A DNA stretch of 64,000 nt from Sphingomonas sp. IBVSS2 (GTDB lineage: Bacteria; Pseudomonadota; Alphaproteobacteria; Sphingomonadales; Sphingomonadaceae). The stretch spans positions 125,592 through 189,591 of the forward strand of contig NZ_NFUR01000001.1 of assembly GCF_002127225.1 (NCBI RefSeq), in the 5' to 3' direction. Under the pieces are notes generated by a model. The model ran no database searches. It saw only the letters and a program-made list of their open reading frames with translations, and was not told the origin of the DNA. The translations under genes were made by a program, and so were the position numbers. Every line of letters begins with the position of its first letter. The stretch's first letter is position 1. This document shows, one piece after another, positions 9,674 through 17,703 of this stretch.

Positions 9674-10672
9674 CGTCGCGGCCAGAAGATCGGCCATAAG
9701 GCGATGGTCCGTGAGCGAGGGGTGCCAGTTGCACCCGGTCATCGCGAGCGCAGGCACCTGCACCATCGTCGCGCCGGTGGCCGCGGCCACGGCCGCGACA
9801 TCGGCCTGGAAATTCCCGGCACCCATCAGCACCAGGCGCGCCTGGGGCTGGCGGCGCCGGAGCTCTTCGACAAAATCGATATAGCGGGCACGATAGGCGG
9901 CCCGCAGCGCCGCCGCGTCGGTCCAGGCCTCGCCCGCGTGGAGCGGCGTCGAGAAGTCGTTGGTGCCCAGGTTGACCACGATCGCCCGCGGCCTCCAGTC
10001 CGGATCGGGCGCGGCCGGCGCCGGATCGCCGGGAAGCGCGCGCGGATAGAGGAAGGGCAGGTTCTCGCTCGCGAACTTGCCGGCATAGTTGCGGACGATC
10101 CCATAGCCCGAATAGGCGATCACCCGGTAATCGGCGCCCAGCCGCCTGGCGACGATCGGCCCGAAGGCCTGGCTGGTATCGGTCGTGTCGTGCACCTGTT
10201 GTGCCGTGCAGGTGCGCGTCGCCGAAGTGTTGCCATAGCCCACGCTGTGCGAATCGCCGATGAACTCGATCCCGGCGCGCCGGGCCGGCGCGGGCAGCGG
10301 CGTGCCACGAGTGAAGAAGCCGAAAAAGCTACTGCTGCCCGACTGGCTCTCGGTCAGCTTGTCGATGCGGATGGCGTGGACACCGGGCTTCAGCCCCGCG
10401 ATCCGCACCGTCGCGGGCCCCGGCGTCACCAGGGTCTGGAACGGCCTGCCGTCCACGCTCACCTGCAGGAAGTCGCCATGCGTCTCGACCCGGGCAGTGA
10501 CGTCGGTGCCGCGAAAGCGCGCCTCGACATAGGTGCCCGGCCAGCCGAACCGCATCTCGCCGCCCTGGACGATCGCGCGGCCGCCGACATGGACGGCCAG
10601 GCGACTGCCCTCGGGCAGGGGCGCGGCGGAGAGGACAAGCGGTGCGAGCAGCACAAGAGCAATGGGCTTCAT
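9653..10672 (-). CDS. SGNH/GDSL esterase, CE2-like acetyl esterase, secreted
   Basis: A 339-residue exported hydrolase. After a signal peptide (about residues 1-17) comes a beta-rich domain (about 20-130), then an SGNH domain: GDSHSVGYG with the nucleophile Ser141, NLGTND (block III) and NWHPSLTDH with the catalytic Asp/His region near the C-terminus. This N-terminal jelly-roll plus SGNH layout matches carbohydrate esterase family 2, which deacetylates sugar residues of plant glycans. It is convergent with the TPR gene (21-base overlap) and divergent from the GH92 gene, so a shared role in glycan breakdown is plausible but inferred. Confidence 0.88.
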   Translation of the reverse strand: MKPIALVLLAPLVLSAAPLPEGSRLAVHVGGRAIVQGGEMRFGWPGTYVEARFRGTDVTARVETHGDFLQVSVDGRPFQTLVTPGPATVRIAGLKPGVHAIRIDKLTESQSGSSSFFGFFTRGTPLPAPARRAGIEFIGDSHSVGYGNTSATRTCTAQQVHDTTDTSQAFGPIVARRLGADYRVIAYSGYGIVRNYAGKFASENLPFLYPRALPGDPAPAAPDPDWRPRAIVVNLGTNDFSTPLHAGEAWTDAAALRAAYRARYIDFVEELRRRQPQARLVLMGAGNFQADVAAVAAATGATMVQVPALAMTGCNWHPSLTDHRLMADLLAATLKGRRG

Positions 10673-10777
10673 CGCCGCATCCTAGCCCGTCCCGCCGACG
10701 CGCGAAATCGTCGCATCGGATCCACGGAGCTCGGATCCGGGTTGGAGGCATGGCGCGGCTCTGCTCTAACGAGGCGC

Positions 10778-13093
10778 ATGACCGCGCTCCTTCGCACCGG
10801 CCTCGCCGCGTTCGCCGCCCTGTCGCTCGCCACCGCGCCGCTCGCGGCCCAGACGTCCGGCGGATCCACCTATGACGCCGCCGATCCGATGATCGGCACC
10901 GGCGGCGAGGGGCACACCTTCCCGGGGGCGGTCGCGCCCTTCGGCATGATCCAGCTGAGCCCGGATACCGACACGACCTGCGAGATCCGCAAATGCTATA
11001 GCCACGCCGCCGGCTATCGCTACGAGGACCCGACCATCCAGGGCTTCTCGATGACGCATTTCTCGGGCGCCGGCCATTCGGACCTGGGCGACTTCCTGAT
11101 CCAGCCGCTGGTGGGCGATGCGATTTCGCTCGAGCCCGGCGCCCATCGCGCGCGTTTCGACCATGCGACCGAACAGGCGCGGCCCGGCTATTATGCCGTC
11201 ACCCTGGCCGATAGCGGGGTGCGCGCAGAGATGACCGCGGGCACCCGCGTCGGCGTGCAGCGCTACACCTTCCCCGCCGGCAAGGATGCCCGGCTGCTGC
11301 TCGATCTGCGCAGCTCGCTCTACAATTATCCGGGAAAGACGCTCTGGTCCTCGATCCGGGTCCGCGCGGACGGCACGATCACCGGCATGCGCGAGACGCG
11401 CGGCTGGGCGCCGGCCCGCAAGCTCTATTTCGCGATCCGCCCCTCCGCGCCGCTCACGCGCCACGCCTTCTCGAACACCGAGGAGAAAGTGGAGTATAAG
11501 GGCTTCCAGGGCCCCGGCCGCGGCGCCGCGGACCCGGCCCAGCTTCAGGGACGCGCGTTGGTTGCCCAGTTCGGCTTCGGCGTGCTCGACAGGCCGCTCG
11601 AAGTGAAGGTCGCCATCTCCGCGGTCGACGAGGACGGCGCCATCGCCAATCTCGACAGCGAGCCCGGCGATTTCGATGCCGTCCGCGCCGATACGGGCAG
11701 GGCTTGGGAAAAGGCGCTCGGCACGGTCGAGCTCGAAGGCCCCGCGCCGATGAAGCGCATGGTCGCCACTGCGCTGTATCACAGCCTGATCGCCCCCAGC
11801 GTCTTCTCCGACGCCGATGGCCGCTGGCGCGGCCCGGACGACCAGGTCCATGCCGCCACCGGCTTCACCTTCCACTCGACCTTCTCGCTGTGGGACACGT
11901 TCCGGGCCGAGCATCCGCTGCTGGTGCTGCTCCAGCCGGAAAAGCGGAACGCCGACTTCGTCAATTCGCTGATCGCCAGCCAGCAGGTGAGTCCGTTCGG
12001 CATCCTGCCGGTCTGGCAGTTCCATGGCCGCGAGACCTGGACGATGATCGGCTATCACGCCGTGCCGGTGATCGCCGACGCCTATCTCAAGGGCATTCGC
12101 GGCTTCGACGCACAGGCCGCGCTCGATGCGATGGTGAAGAGCGCCACCTATGGCCCCTATGGCGGCTTGGACCCGTATATGAAGCTCGGCTACGTCCCGA
12201 TCGACAGGGAACCGGAGGCGGCATCCAAGACAGTCGAATACGCCTATGACGACTGGACCATCGCCCGCATGGCCGGGGCGATGGGCAAGGCGGACGTCGC
12301 CGCCGCCTTCGGCAAGCGCGCCGGCAACTGGCGCAACAGCTTCGATGCGAAGACCGGCTTCCTGCGCGCCCGCAAGGCCGATGGCAGCTATCGCACACCC
12401 TTCGATCCCACTGCGATCAATTATGGATCGGACTATACCGAGGGCAATGCCTGGCAATATTCCTGGTTCGTGCCGCAGGACCAGGCCGGCATGTTCGCGC
12501 TGCTCGGCGGCGACGCGGCGGCGGTGAAGAAGCTCGACGCGATGTTCGACTTCGACAATTCGAAGCTCGACTACAGCCATGCCGAGGACATTGCCGGCCT
12601 GATCGGCCAGTACATCCATGGCAACGAACCGAGCCACCATGTCGCCTATCTCTACGCCTATGCCGGCCAGCCCTGGCGTACGCAGGAGCGGCTGAAGCAG
12701 ATCGTCGAGAGCCAGTACAAGCCGGCGCCGGACGGGCTTTCGGGCAATGACGATCTGGGCCAGATGTCCGCCTGGCTGGTCTTCACCGCGCTCGGCTTCT
12801 ATCCGGTCGCCCCGGGCTCGAACGAATATGTGATCGGCCGGCCCTTCCTGAGCCGCACGACGCTCAACCTGCCGAACGGCAAGCGCTTCACCGTGATCGC
12901 CGACGGTCTGTCGGATGCGAACGCCTATGTCGGCACGGTCACGCTGAACGGCAGGCCGCTGGCGCGGGGATATCTGCGGCACGAGGAGATCGTCGCGGGC
13001 GGCGAGCTGCGCTTCACGATGCGCGCCACGCCGAACAAGGGCTGGGCTACGGCCAGGGCAGCGCGGCCCTATTCGATGAGCGCGGCGCGCTAG
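10778..13093 (+). CDS. GH92 family alpha-1,2-mannosidase, secreted
   Basis: A 771-residue glycoside hydrolase family 92 enzyme, calcium-dependent exo-mannosidases that trim alpha-mannosides from N-glycans and similar polymers. A signal peptide (cleavage near APLAAQ) is followed by ADPMIGTGGEGHTFPGA and GMIQLSPDT, diagnostic of the family N-terminus, then FSLWDTFRAEHPLL and NEPSHHVAYLYAY in the (alpha/alpha)6 barrel. ATG 10778 was chosen because the signal peptide begins there; the open frame extends to 9704 only as an antisense shadow of the SGNH gene. It ends on a CTAG shared with the stop of the converging hydrolase gene. The pairing with a CE2-like esterase suggests use of decorated mannans or glycoproteins. 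Confidence 0.93.
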   Translation: MTALLRTGLAAFAALSLATAPLAAQTSGGSTYDAADPMIGTGGEGHTFPGAVAPFGMIQLSPDTDTTCEIRKCYSHAAGYRYEDPTIQGFSMTHFSGAGHSDLGDFLIQPLVGDAISLEPGAHRARFDHATEQARPGYYAVTLADSGVRAEMTAGTRVGVQRYTFPAGKDARLLLDLRSSLYNYPGKTLWSSIRVRADGTITGMRETRGWAPARKLYFAIRPSAPLTRHAFSNTEEKVEYKGFQGPGRGAADPAQLQGRALVAQFGFGVLDRPLEVKVAISAVDEDGAIANLDSEPGDFDAVRADTGRAWEKALGTVELEGPAPMKRMVATALYHSLIAPSVFSDADGRWRGPDDQVHAATGFTFHSTFSLWDTFRAEHPLLVLLQPEKRNADFVNSLIASQQVSPFGILPVWQFHGRETWTMIGYHAVPVIADAYLKGIRGFDAQAALDAMVKSATYGPYGGLDPYMKLGYVPIDREPEAASKTVEYAYDDWTIARMAGAMGKADVAAAFGKRAGNWRNSFDAKTGFLRARKADGSYRTPFDPTAINYGSDYTEGNAWQYSWFVPQDQAGMFALLGGDAAAVKKLDAMFDFDNSKLDYSHAEDIAGLIGQYIHGNEPSHHVAYLYAYAGQPWRTQERLKQIVESQYKPAPDGLSGNDDLGQMSAWLVFTALGFYPVAPGSNEYVIGRPFLSRTTLNLPNGKRFTVIADGLSDANAYVGTVTLNGRPLARGYLRHEEIVAGGELRFTMRATPNKGWATARAARPYSMSAAR

Positions 13094-13968
13094 GGCGTCC
13101 CGATCGTCTCGCGCAGGAACCCGCCGATTCGCCGCGCCCATTCGGCGTCGTGCAAGTTGCTGACATCACCGTGCGACAGCCCCGGCACCAGCCATAGCGC
13201 CTTGCGGTTCGGCGCGGCCCGATAGAGGGCACGGGTCTCCGCCGGCGGCGTGTAGCGGTCTTCCGCGCCGCCGATCACGAAGACCGGCCCGGGATAGTCC
13301 CGGATCGCCGCGATCGGCGCGATCCGCCCGGGCCATACGCCGTAGCGCGGCAGCGCCTGGAAGCTCAGCAGCGGCTCGGCCAGCGTCCCGCCCGCCACCG
13401 TCAGCACCGCCGCCATCCGGTTGTAGATCGCATGGCGAATGTCGGGGAACACCGCGACCAGCACCAGCGCATCGGCCGGGACCGCGCCGTCGCGCCCGAT
13501 CAGCGCCGCGGCGCCGCCCAGCGAGACGCCGATCACCGCCACCTTCGCATCATGCTGCCTCGCCTTGAGCCAGTCGAACGCCGCGCGTGCGTCCAGCCCT
13601 TCGTCGAGCCCATAGCTATGATCGGTGATCGTCGACGCGCCATGCCCGCGCAGGTCGATCGCCAGTGCCGCATAGCCTTGCGCCACCAGCGCCTCGGCCA
13701 TCGGCACGGTCTGGTTCCGCGAGGCCCCGACGCCGTGGAGGAGCAGCACCGCCGGCGCATCGGGGCGCCGCCCGGGCCAATAGGTGCCGGCGAGCGAAAC
13801 GCCGTCCCGCGCCTTCAGCCGCACCTGCTCGGCCGGCGGCGGCACCGGCGCCACTGCCGAGGCATGCCCGGCGGCAATCTTCGATGCGAGGAACCAGCTT
13901 GCCGCCAGCACCAGAAGCAGCAGCAGCGCCGCCGCCCCGATCGCCAGGCTGAAGCGCCGCCCGAGCAC
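13090..13968 (-). CDS. Alpha/beta hydrolase with N-terminal membrane anchor
   Basis: A 292-residue serine hydrolase. Residues about 7-28 form one hydrophobic helix (signal anchor or uncleaved signal), followed by an alpha/beta hydrolase domain with LLLHGVGASRNQ (oxyanion loop), the nucleophile elbow GVSLGG, an acid in GGAEDRYTPP and the catalytic His in VPGLSHGDVSN. Substrate unknown; the dienelactone-hydrolase/BAAT-like shape fits a small ester. It starts at GTG 13968, five bases after murA ends, so it is probably cotranscribed with murA. The stop codon shares the tetranucleotide CTAG (13090-13093) with the GH92 stop on the other strand. Confidence 0.85.
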   Translation of the reverse strand: MLGRRFSLAIGAAALLLLLVLAASWFLASKIAAGHASAVAPVPPPAEQVRLKARDGVSLAGTYWPGRRPDAPAVLLLHGVGASRNQTVPMAEALVAQGYAALAIDLRGHGASTITDHSYGLDEGLDARAAFDWLKARQHDAKVAVIGVSLGGAAALIGRDGAVPADALVLVAVFPDIRHAIYNRMAAVLTVAGGTLAEPLLSFQALPRYGVWPGRIAPIAAIRDYPGPVFVIGGAEDRYTPPAETRALYRAAPNRKALWLVPGLSHGDVSNLHDAEWARRIGGFLRETIGTP

Positions 13969-13973
13969 CCGCC

Positions 13974-15257
13974 CTAGCCGTCGCCGACCCGCTCGATATC
14001 CGCGCCGACCGCGGAAAGCTTCTCCTCCAGCCGCTCATAGCCGCGGTCGAGGTGATAGACGCGGTTGACCTGCGTCTCGCCCTCGGCCGCCAGACCGGCG
14101 AGGATCAGGCTCATCGAGGCGCGGAGGTCGGTCGCCATCACTTGCGCGCCGACCAGCCTGGTCGGCCCGTGCACCACCGCGGTGCGCCCGCGCACGTCGA
14201 TATGGGCGCCCATCCGCGCCAGCTCGGGCACGTGCATGTAGCGGTTCTCGAAGATCGTCTCGGTGAAGACGCTGGCGCCCTCGGCCATGCATTGCATCGC
14301 CATGAACTGCGCCTGCATGTCGGTCGCGAAGCCCGGGAAGGGCGCGGTCGACAGCGTCAGCGGCTTGAGCGGGCCGTTGGCCGCCACGCGGATGCCGGCC
14401 TTGGTCTCCTCCACCGTCACTCCGGCCTGGACCAGCGCGTCCAGCGTCGCGCGCATGTCGTCCGCCGCCGCGCCGACCAGTTCGACATCGCCGCCGGTGA
14501 TCGCCGCCGCGCAGGCATAGCTGCCCGCCTCGATCCGGTCGGGCATCACGGCATAGGTCGCGCCGTGCAGGCGGTCCCTGCCTTCGATCTCCAGCCGCTC
14601 GGTGCCGATGCCCTGGATATGCGCGCCCATCGCGACGAGCAGGTTGCACAGGTCGACGATCTCGGGCTCGCGCGCGGCATTGTCGAACACGGTGGTGCCC
14701 TTGGCGGTAACCGCGGCCATCAGCGCGTTCTCGGTCGCGCCGACCGAGACCACCGGGAAGCTGTAACGCCCGCCACGCAGCCGCCCGCCGGGCGCCGTCG
14801 CCTTCACATAACCCGCGGCGATCTCGATCTCGGCGCCCATCGCCTCGAGCGCCTTCAGGTGCAGGTCGATCGGACGGTTGCCGATCGCGCAGCCGCCGGG
14901 CAGCGACACCGTCGCCTCGCCCGCACGGCCGAGCAGCGGGCCGAGCACCAGGATCGAGGCGCGCATCTTGCGGACGATGTCATAGGGCGCGACGGTCGAG
15001 GTCAGCTTGCCTGCCCGCACCGTCATCACCCGGCCGAAATCGCTGGGCCGCGTGCCTTCGATCGCAGTCGAGGCGCCGAGCTCATTGAGCAGATGGCCGA
15101 AGCTGTCCACATCCGCCAGGCGCGGCAGGTTCCGCAAGGTCAGCGGCTCGTCGGTGAGCAGCGCGCAGGGCATCAGCGTGAGCGCCGCGTTCTTGGCGCC
15201 GGAGACGGGAATCTTGCCGGAAAGGCGTTTGCCGCCGCGAATGAGAATACGGTCCAT
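13974..15257 (-). CDS. murA: UDP-N-acetylglucosamine 1-carboxyvinyltransferase
   Basis: Catalyses the first committed step of peptidoglycan synthesis, transfer of enolpyruvate from PEP to UDP-GlcNAc in the cytoplasm. The 427-residue protein is full length. Lys23 and Asn24 lie in [12 protein letters not shown], and the catalytic cysteine is Cys123 in [13 protein letters not shown], so it should be fosfomycin-sensitive in principle. The C-terminus ends with the usual [19 protein letters not shown] segment. It is divergent from the Crp/Fnr regulator and followed closely by the alpha/beta hydrolase gene. Confidence 0.98.
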   Translation of the reverse strand: MDRILIRGGKRLSGKIPVSGAKNAALTLMPCALLTDEPLTLRNLPRLADVDSFGHLLNELGASTAIEGTRPSDFGRVMTVRAGKLTSTVAPYDIVRKMRASILVLGPLLGRAGEATVSLPGGCAIGNRPIDLHLKALEAMGAEIEIAAGYVKATAPGGRLRGGRYSFPVVSVGATENALMAAVTAKGTTVFDNAAREPEIVDLCNLLVAMGAHIQGIGTERLEIEGRDRLHGATYAVMPDRIEAGSYACAAAITGGDVELVGAAADDMRATLDALVQAGVTVEETKAGIRVAANGPLKPLTLSTAPFPGFATDMQAQFMAMQCMAEGASVFTETIFENRYMHVPELARMGAHIDVRGRTAVVHGPTRLVGAQVMATDLRASMSLILAGLAAEGETQVNRVYHLDRGYERLEEKLSAVGADIERVGDG

Positions 15258-15339
15258 GCCGGGCTTCTAATCTTTGTCCCGCCGCGCGCAAGGGCAGGCG
15301 TTTTTCGCACCCTTGATCGATTTTAATGCATTGATTCAG

Positions 15340-15355
15340 TTGCACTGCTTTGCAT
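15340..15355. promoter_or_regulatory. PhaR-like TGC-rich site upstream of the Crp/Fnr gene
   Basis: TTGCACTGCTTTGCAT matches 13 of 16 bases of TTGCACTGCAATGCAA found in the phasin leader at 17634-17649. It lies 24 bases before the proposed GTG of the Crp/Fnr gene. Binding by a PhaR-type regulator is inference from this similarity and from the CTGC-N3-GCA core. Confidence 0.35.
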
Positions 15356-15378
15356 TGCGCGTGGGGAGAAGCCATCGC

Positions 15379-16113
15379 GTGTCCGGCAGTTGTTTCGCGG
15401 AGAGGCTGAGCGAGCTGATCGACTTATCAGAGGTCGAGCGGAAAGCGCTCGAAAGATTGGAAGAACGCCAGCGCCACTTGCGCCGCGGGGCGGTGCTCCA
15501 GCGCGAGAATGAGGGCGGCAACGAACTCTACATCCTGCGCAAGGGCCTGATGATGAGCTATGTGCTGCTCGACGATGGCAGCCGCCAGATCCTGCGCTTC
15601 CTCTTTCCGGGCGACATGCTGGGGATTTCCAGCGCGGTTTATCGGGAAGCGCCCGAGACGCTGGCCGCGCTTTCCGACTGCGTGGTCTGCCCGTTCGATC
15701 GCGGCGTGTTGTCGGATCTGATGCTCGATCATCCGCGCCTCGCCGCGATGGTGCTCGTCTATTCGCAGATCGAACGCGTCGCATTGACCGACCGGCTGGC
15801 CGCGCTCGGCCGCACCAGCGCCAAGGCCCGGGTCGCGGCGCTGCTGCTCGAATTGCGCAATCGCCTGCGCGCCACCGACAAGAGCCTCGCCAATGTCTTC
15901 CCGCTGGGACTGACGCAGGAGGAAGTGGGCGACGCGACCGGCCTCACTGCCGTGCACGTCAACCGCATGCTGCGCCAGCTCGAGGAGGAAGGGATGATCG
16001 CCCGGGAGAGCGGCCGCGTCACGCTGCTCGACGAGCGCGCGCTTGCCCGCGCGGCCAATTATGTCAACCGCTACGAGGGGCTCGACCTGGGCTGGCTGCC
16101 CCGCGCGCGCTGA
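15379..16113 (+). CDS. Crp/Fnr family transcriptional regulator
   Basis: A 244-residue regulator with an N-terminal cyclic-nucleotide-like sensor domain (about 20-125; FLFPGDMLGISSAVYRE) and a C-terminal winged helix-turn-helix (about 165-230; LTQEEVGDATGLTAVHVNRM). It lacks the Cys cluster of oxygen-sensing Fnr, so it is not an Fe-S sensor; the ligand is unknown. GTG 15379 is chosen because GGGGAG lies upstream and the sensor domain follows at once; the open frame reaches back to 15274. The upstream gap has TTGATCGATTTTAA (15313-15326), a half-matching Fnr-type box that might mean autoregulation, and the PhaR-like site at 15340. Confidence 0.85.
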   Translation: MSGSCFAERLSELIDLSEVERKALERLEERQRHLRRGAVLQRENEGGNELYILRKGLMMSYVLLDDGSRQILRFLFPGDMLGISSAVYREAPETLAALSDCVVCPFDRGVLSDLMLDHPRLAAMVLVYSQIERVALTDRLAALGRTSAKARVAALLLELRNRLRATDKSLANVFPLGLTQEEVGDATGLTAVHVNRMLRQLEEEGMIARESGRVTLLDERALARAANYVNRYEGLDLGWLPRAR

Positions 16114-16131
16114 GCCTTGCCGGAAATGCGA

Positions 16132-16173
16132 GGGGCCGGACGTCTGCGATGACAAGTCGCGCCGCCCGGCCCC
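16132..16173. terminator. Nested hairpin after the Crp/Fnr gene
   Basis: Outer arms GGGGCCGG (16132-16139) and CCGGCCCC (16166-16173), with a smaller GCGA/TCGC stem inside. It lies 18 bases after the regulator stop and has no clear T-run, so it is a terminator-like structure rather than a textbook one. Confidence 0.4.
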
Positions 16174-16296
16174 CGTTCCCGCCCGAAACCCCCCGGTTCC
16201 CAGGAACGAAAGGTCTAATAGCTTGGGCCGAGGCCACTGGGTTTCCCGGAAAAATGCCTACACGGGTCGATACGGAGGCAGGCGCGAAACGATCTC

Positions 16297-16629
16297 CTAC
16301 GCCTTTTCCAGCGTGCATTGCAGCGGGTGCTGGTTCTGGCGGGCGAAGTCGATCACCTGCGCCACCTTGGTCTCGGCGACTTCGTAGCTGAACACGCCGC
16401 AGACGCCCACGCCGCGCTGATGGACGTGGAGCATCACGCGCGTCGCCTCTTCCATGTTCATCCGGAAGAAGCGCTGCAGGACCAGCACGACGAACTCCAT
16501 CGGCGTATAGTCGTCGTTGAGCATCAGCACGCGATAGGGCGTGGGCTTCTTCGTTCGGGTGCGCGTGCGCGTGGCAATGCCGACGGAGGGGTCATTGCCC
16601 CGGTCGTCGTCATTGCCGTCCTCGGCCAT
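16297..16629 (-). CDS. clpS: ATP-dependent Clp protease adaptor ClpS
   Basis: Adaptor that delivers N-degron substrates to ClpAP. The conserved core runs from [17 protein letters not shown], which forms the N-degron pocket, through [15 protein letters not shown] and ends [11 protein letters not shown]. The N-terminal tail has the repeated TRTRTRTKK typical of sphingomonad ClpS. I use ATG 16629 (110 residues); ATG 16641 and GTG 16671 are also in frame and no strong ribosome site separates them. clpA is not in the window. The gene sits between the Crp/Fnr regulator and the phasin terminator. Confidence 0.92.
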   Translation of the reverse strand: MAEDGNDDDRGNDPSVGIATRTRTRTKKPTPYRVLMLNDDYTPMEFVVLVLQRFFRMNMEEATRVMLHVHQRGVGVCGVFSYEVAETKVAQVIDFARQNQHPLQCTLEKA

Positions 16630-16747
16630 GCGCCATGGCATGCTGATGTCGAATTTCACGGGATCTGTCACGCCGCCGAAAATATGGGCTCGCGCTCCCA
16701 AGGGCAAGGCCGCCGGCCATGCGTGAACCCGGATGGGACACCGGAAA

Positions 16748-16781
16748 GGAAAAGGGCGGCCGTCCCGGGGGACGGCCGCCC
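16748..16781 (-). terminator. Rho-independent terminator of the phasin gene
   Basis: Arms GGGCGGCCGTC (16754-16764) and GACGGCCGCCC (16771-16781) around a six-base loop. Read on the minus strand, the stem is followed by TTTTCCTTT, so it should terminate transcription leaving the phasin gene, 35 bases after its stop. A second short hairpin, CTTCCGGC/GCCGGAAG, lies between (16791-16808). Confidence 0.75.
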
Positions 16782-16815
16782 TGATCTCGTCTTCCGGCAA
16801 GCCGGAAGCGCCGGC

Positions 16816-17583
16816 TTACGCGGCGGTCTTCACCTTCTCGGCGGCGACGGCAACGCGGTTCGACAGCGGCTGCGCGGCATCGCTGGCGAGCTTGATCAGC
16901 GCCTCGGTGTTCTTCGACGCCTCGGCGACGTACGAGTCGAACGCGCCGCGGAAATAGTCGCTCTGCAGCTTGAAGAACTCGGTCGGCGACTTGACGGCGG
17001 CGAGATTCTTCAGCGCGGCAGTCGCGCTCTCGAACGACTTGCGGCCATATTCGGCAGCGTCCTGGCCCAGGCCCTCGAAGCCCTTGGCGGCGATGCGGCC
17101 CGACTCGACCAGCGCCTCGACATTGCCCTTGGCGAAGTCATTGGCTTCCTCGACCAGCTTGGTCGACTTCTCGACGGCGGCCTTGGTGCGGTCGTTCCAC
17201 TCGGCGAACAGAGCCTGGGCCTTGTCGGTGGCGTTCTCGATGGTGGTCATCTTCCAGCTTCCCTTCACTTCCGGCGCGACGACCGTCTCCTCGACGGCTT
17301 CGACGACGGTGATTGCGGTTTCCGCGGCAACCTCGGCGATCTGCTCGACGGGGGTCTCGGCCACGGCTTCGACGGTTTCGGTTTCGGTCACTTCCTGCGG
17401 TGCTGCCTCAACGACTGGGACCGGCTCGGCGACGACGGGAGCCTCGACGATCGTCTCGGCGGCCTTCACCGGCTCGGGCTTCTCAGCCTTGGGCGCAGCA
17501 ACTTTCGGCGCGGGCTTGGCGCGCGCCGCAGGCTTCGGAGCGACGGGCTTGGGCGCGCCGGTCTTCGGTCCTTTGGTGGCCAT
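16816..17583 (-). CDS. Phasin (PHA granule-associated protein)
   Basis: Coats polyhydroxyalkanoate granules and limits their size. The 255-residue protein has a low-complexity N-terminal third rich in Ala, Lys, Pro, then Glu and Val (about 1-105), followed by the phasin domain (about 110-250) of amphipathic helices with KAQALFAEWNDRTKAAVEK and SPTEFFKLQSDYFRGAFDSY. ATG 17583 has GGGGAAGG about 6 bases upstream. It lies downstream of phaC on the same strand but has its own leader with three TGC-rich palindromes and its own terminator, so it is probably controlled separately by a PhaR-type repressor. Confidence 0.93.
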   Translation of the reverse strand: MATKGPKTGAPKPVAPKPAARAKPAPKVAAPKAEKPEPVKAAETIVEAPVVAEPVPVVEAAPQEVTETETVEAVAETPVEQIAEVAAETAITVVEAVEETVVAPEVKGSWKMTTIENATDKAQALFAEWNDRTKAAVEKSTKLVEEANDFAKGNVEALVESGRIAAKGFEGLGQDAAEYGRKSFESATAALKNLAAVKSPTEFFKLQSDYFRGAFDSYVAEASKNTEALIKLASDAAQPLSNRVAVAAEKVKTAA

Positions 17584-17609
17584 GATGTGCCTTCCCCATA
17601 AAGCTATTG

Positions 17610-17620
17610 CTGCGATGCAG
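17610..17620. promoter_or_regulatory. PhaR-like operator 1 in the phasin leader
   Basis: CTGCGATGCAG fits the CTGC-N3-GCAG pattern reported for PhaR, the PHA-responsive repressor of Rhodobacter and Paracoccus. It lies 27 bases upstream of the phasin start codon. The assignment rests on pattern match and location. Confidence 0.55.
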
Positions 17621-17633
17621 CATGTAGCTCTTC

Positions 17634-17673
17634 TTGCACTGCAATGCAAGTGACTTTTGTGCAGTGCACAAAA
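17634..17673. promoter_or_regulatory. PhaR-like operators 2 and 3 in the phasin leader
   Basis: Two further TGC-rich inverted repeats: TTGCACTGCAATGCAA (17634-17649) and the perfect 19-base palindrome TTTTGTGCAGTGCACAAAA (17655-17673, centre G17664). They sit 51-90 bases upstream of the phasin start, where a promoter would be, in unusually AT-rich DNA for this genome. Repression by PhaR and release by nascent PHA is the expected scheme, inferred from other alphaproteobacteria. Confidence 0.6.
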
Positions 17674-17703
17674 ATAGGTAAAAGCTTGGGATAGCGCAGG
17701 AAA

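Noticed and set aside
9704..10777. N-terminal extension of the GH92 open frame
   Set aside because: Antisense to the SGNH esterase; the GH92 signal peptide begins at 10778.
10766..13141. 791-codon minus-strand frame opposite GH92
   Set aside because: Shadow of a clear GH92 gene; composition is Arg/Gly/Ala repeats without motifs.
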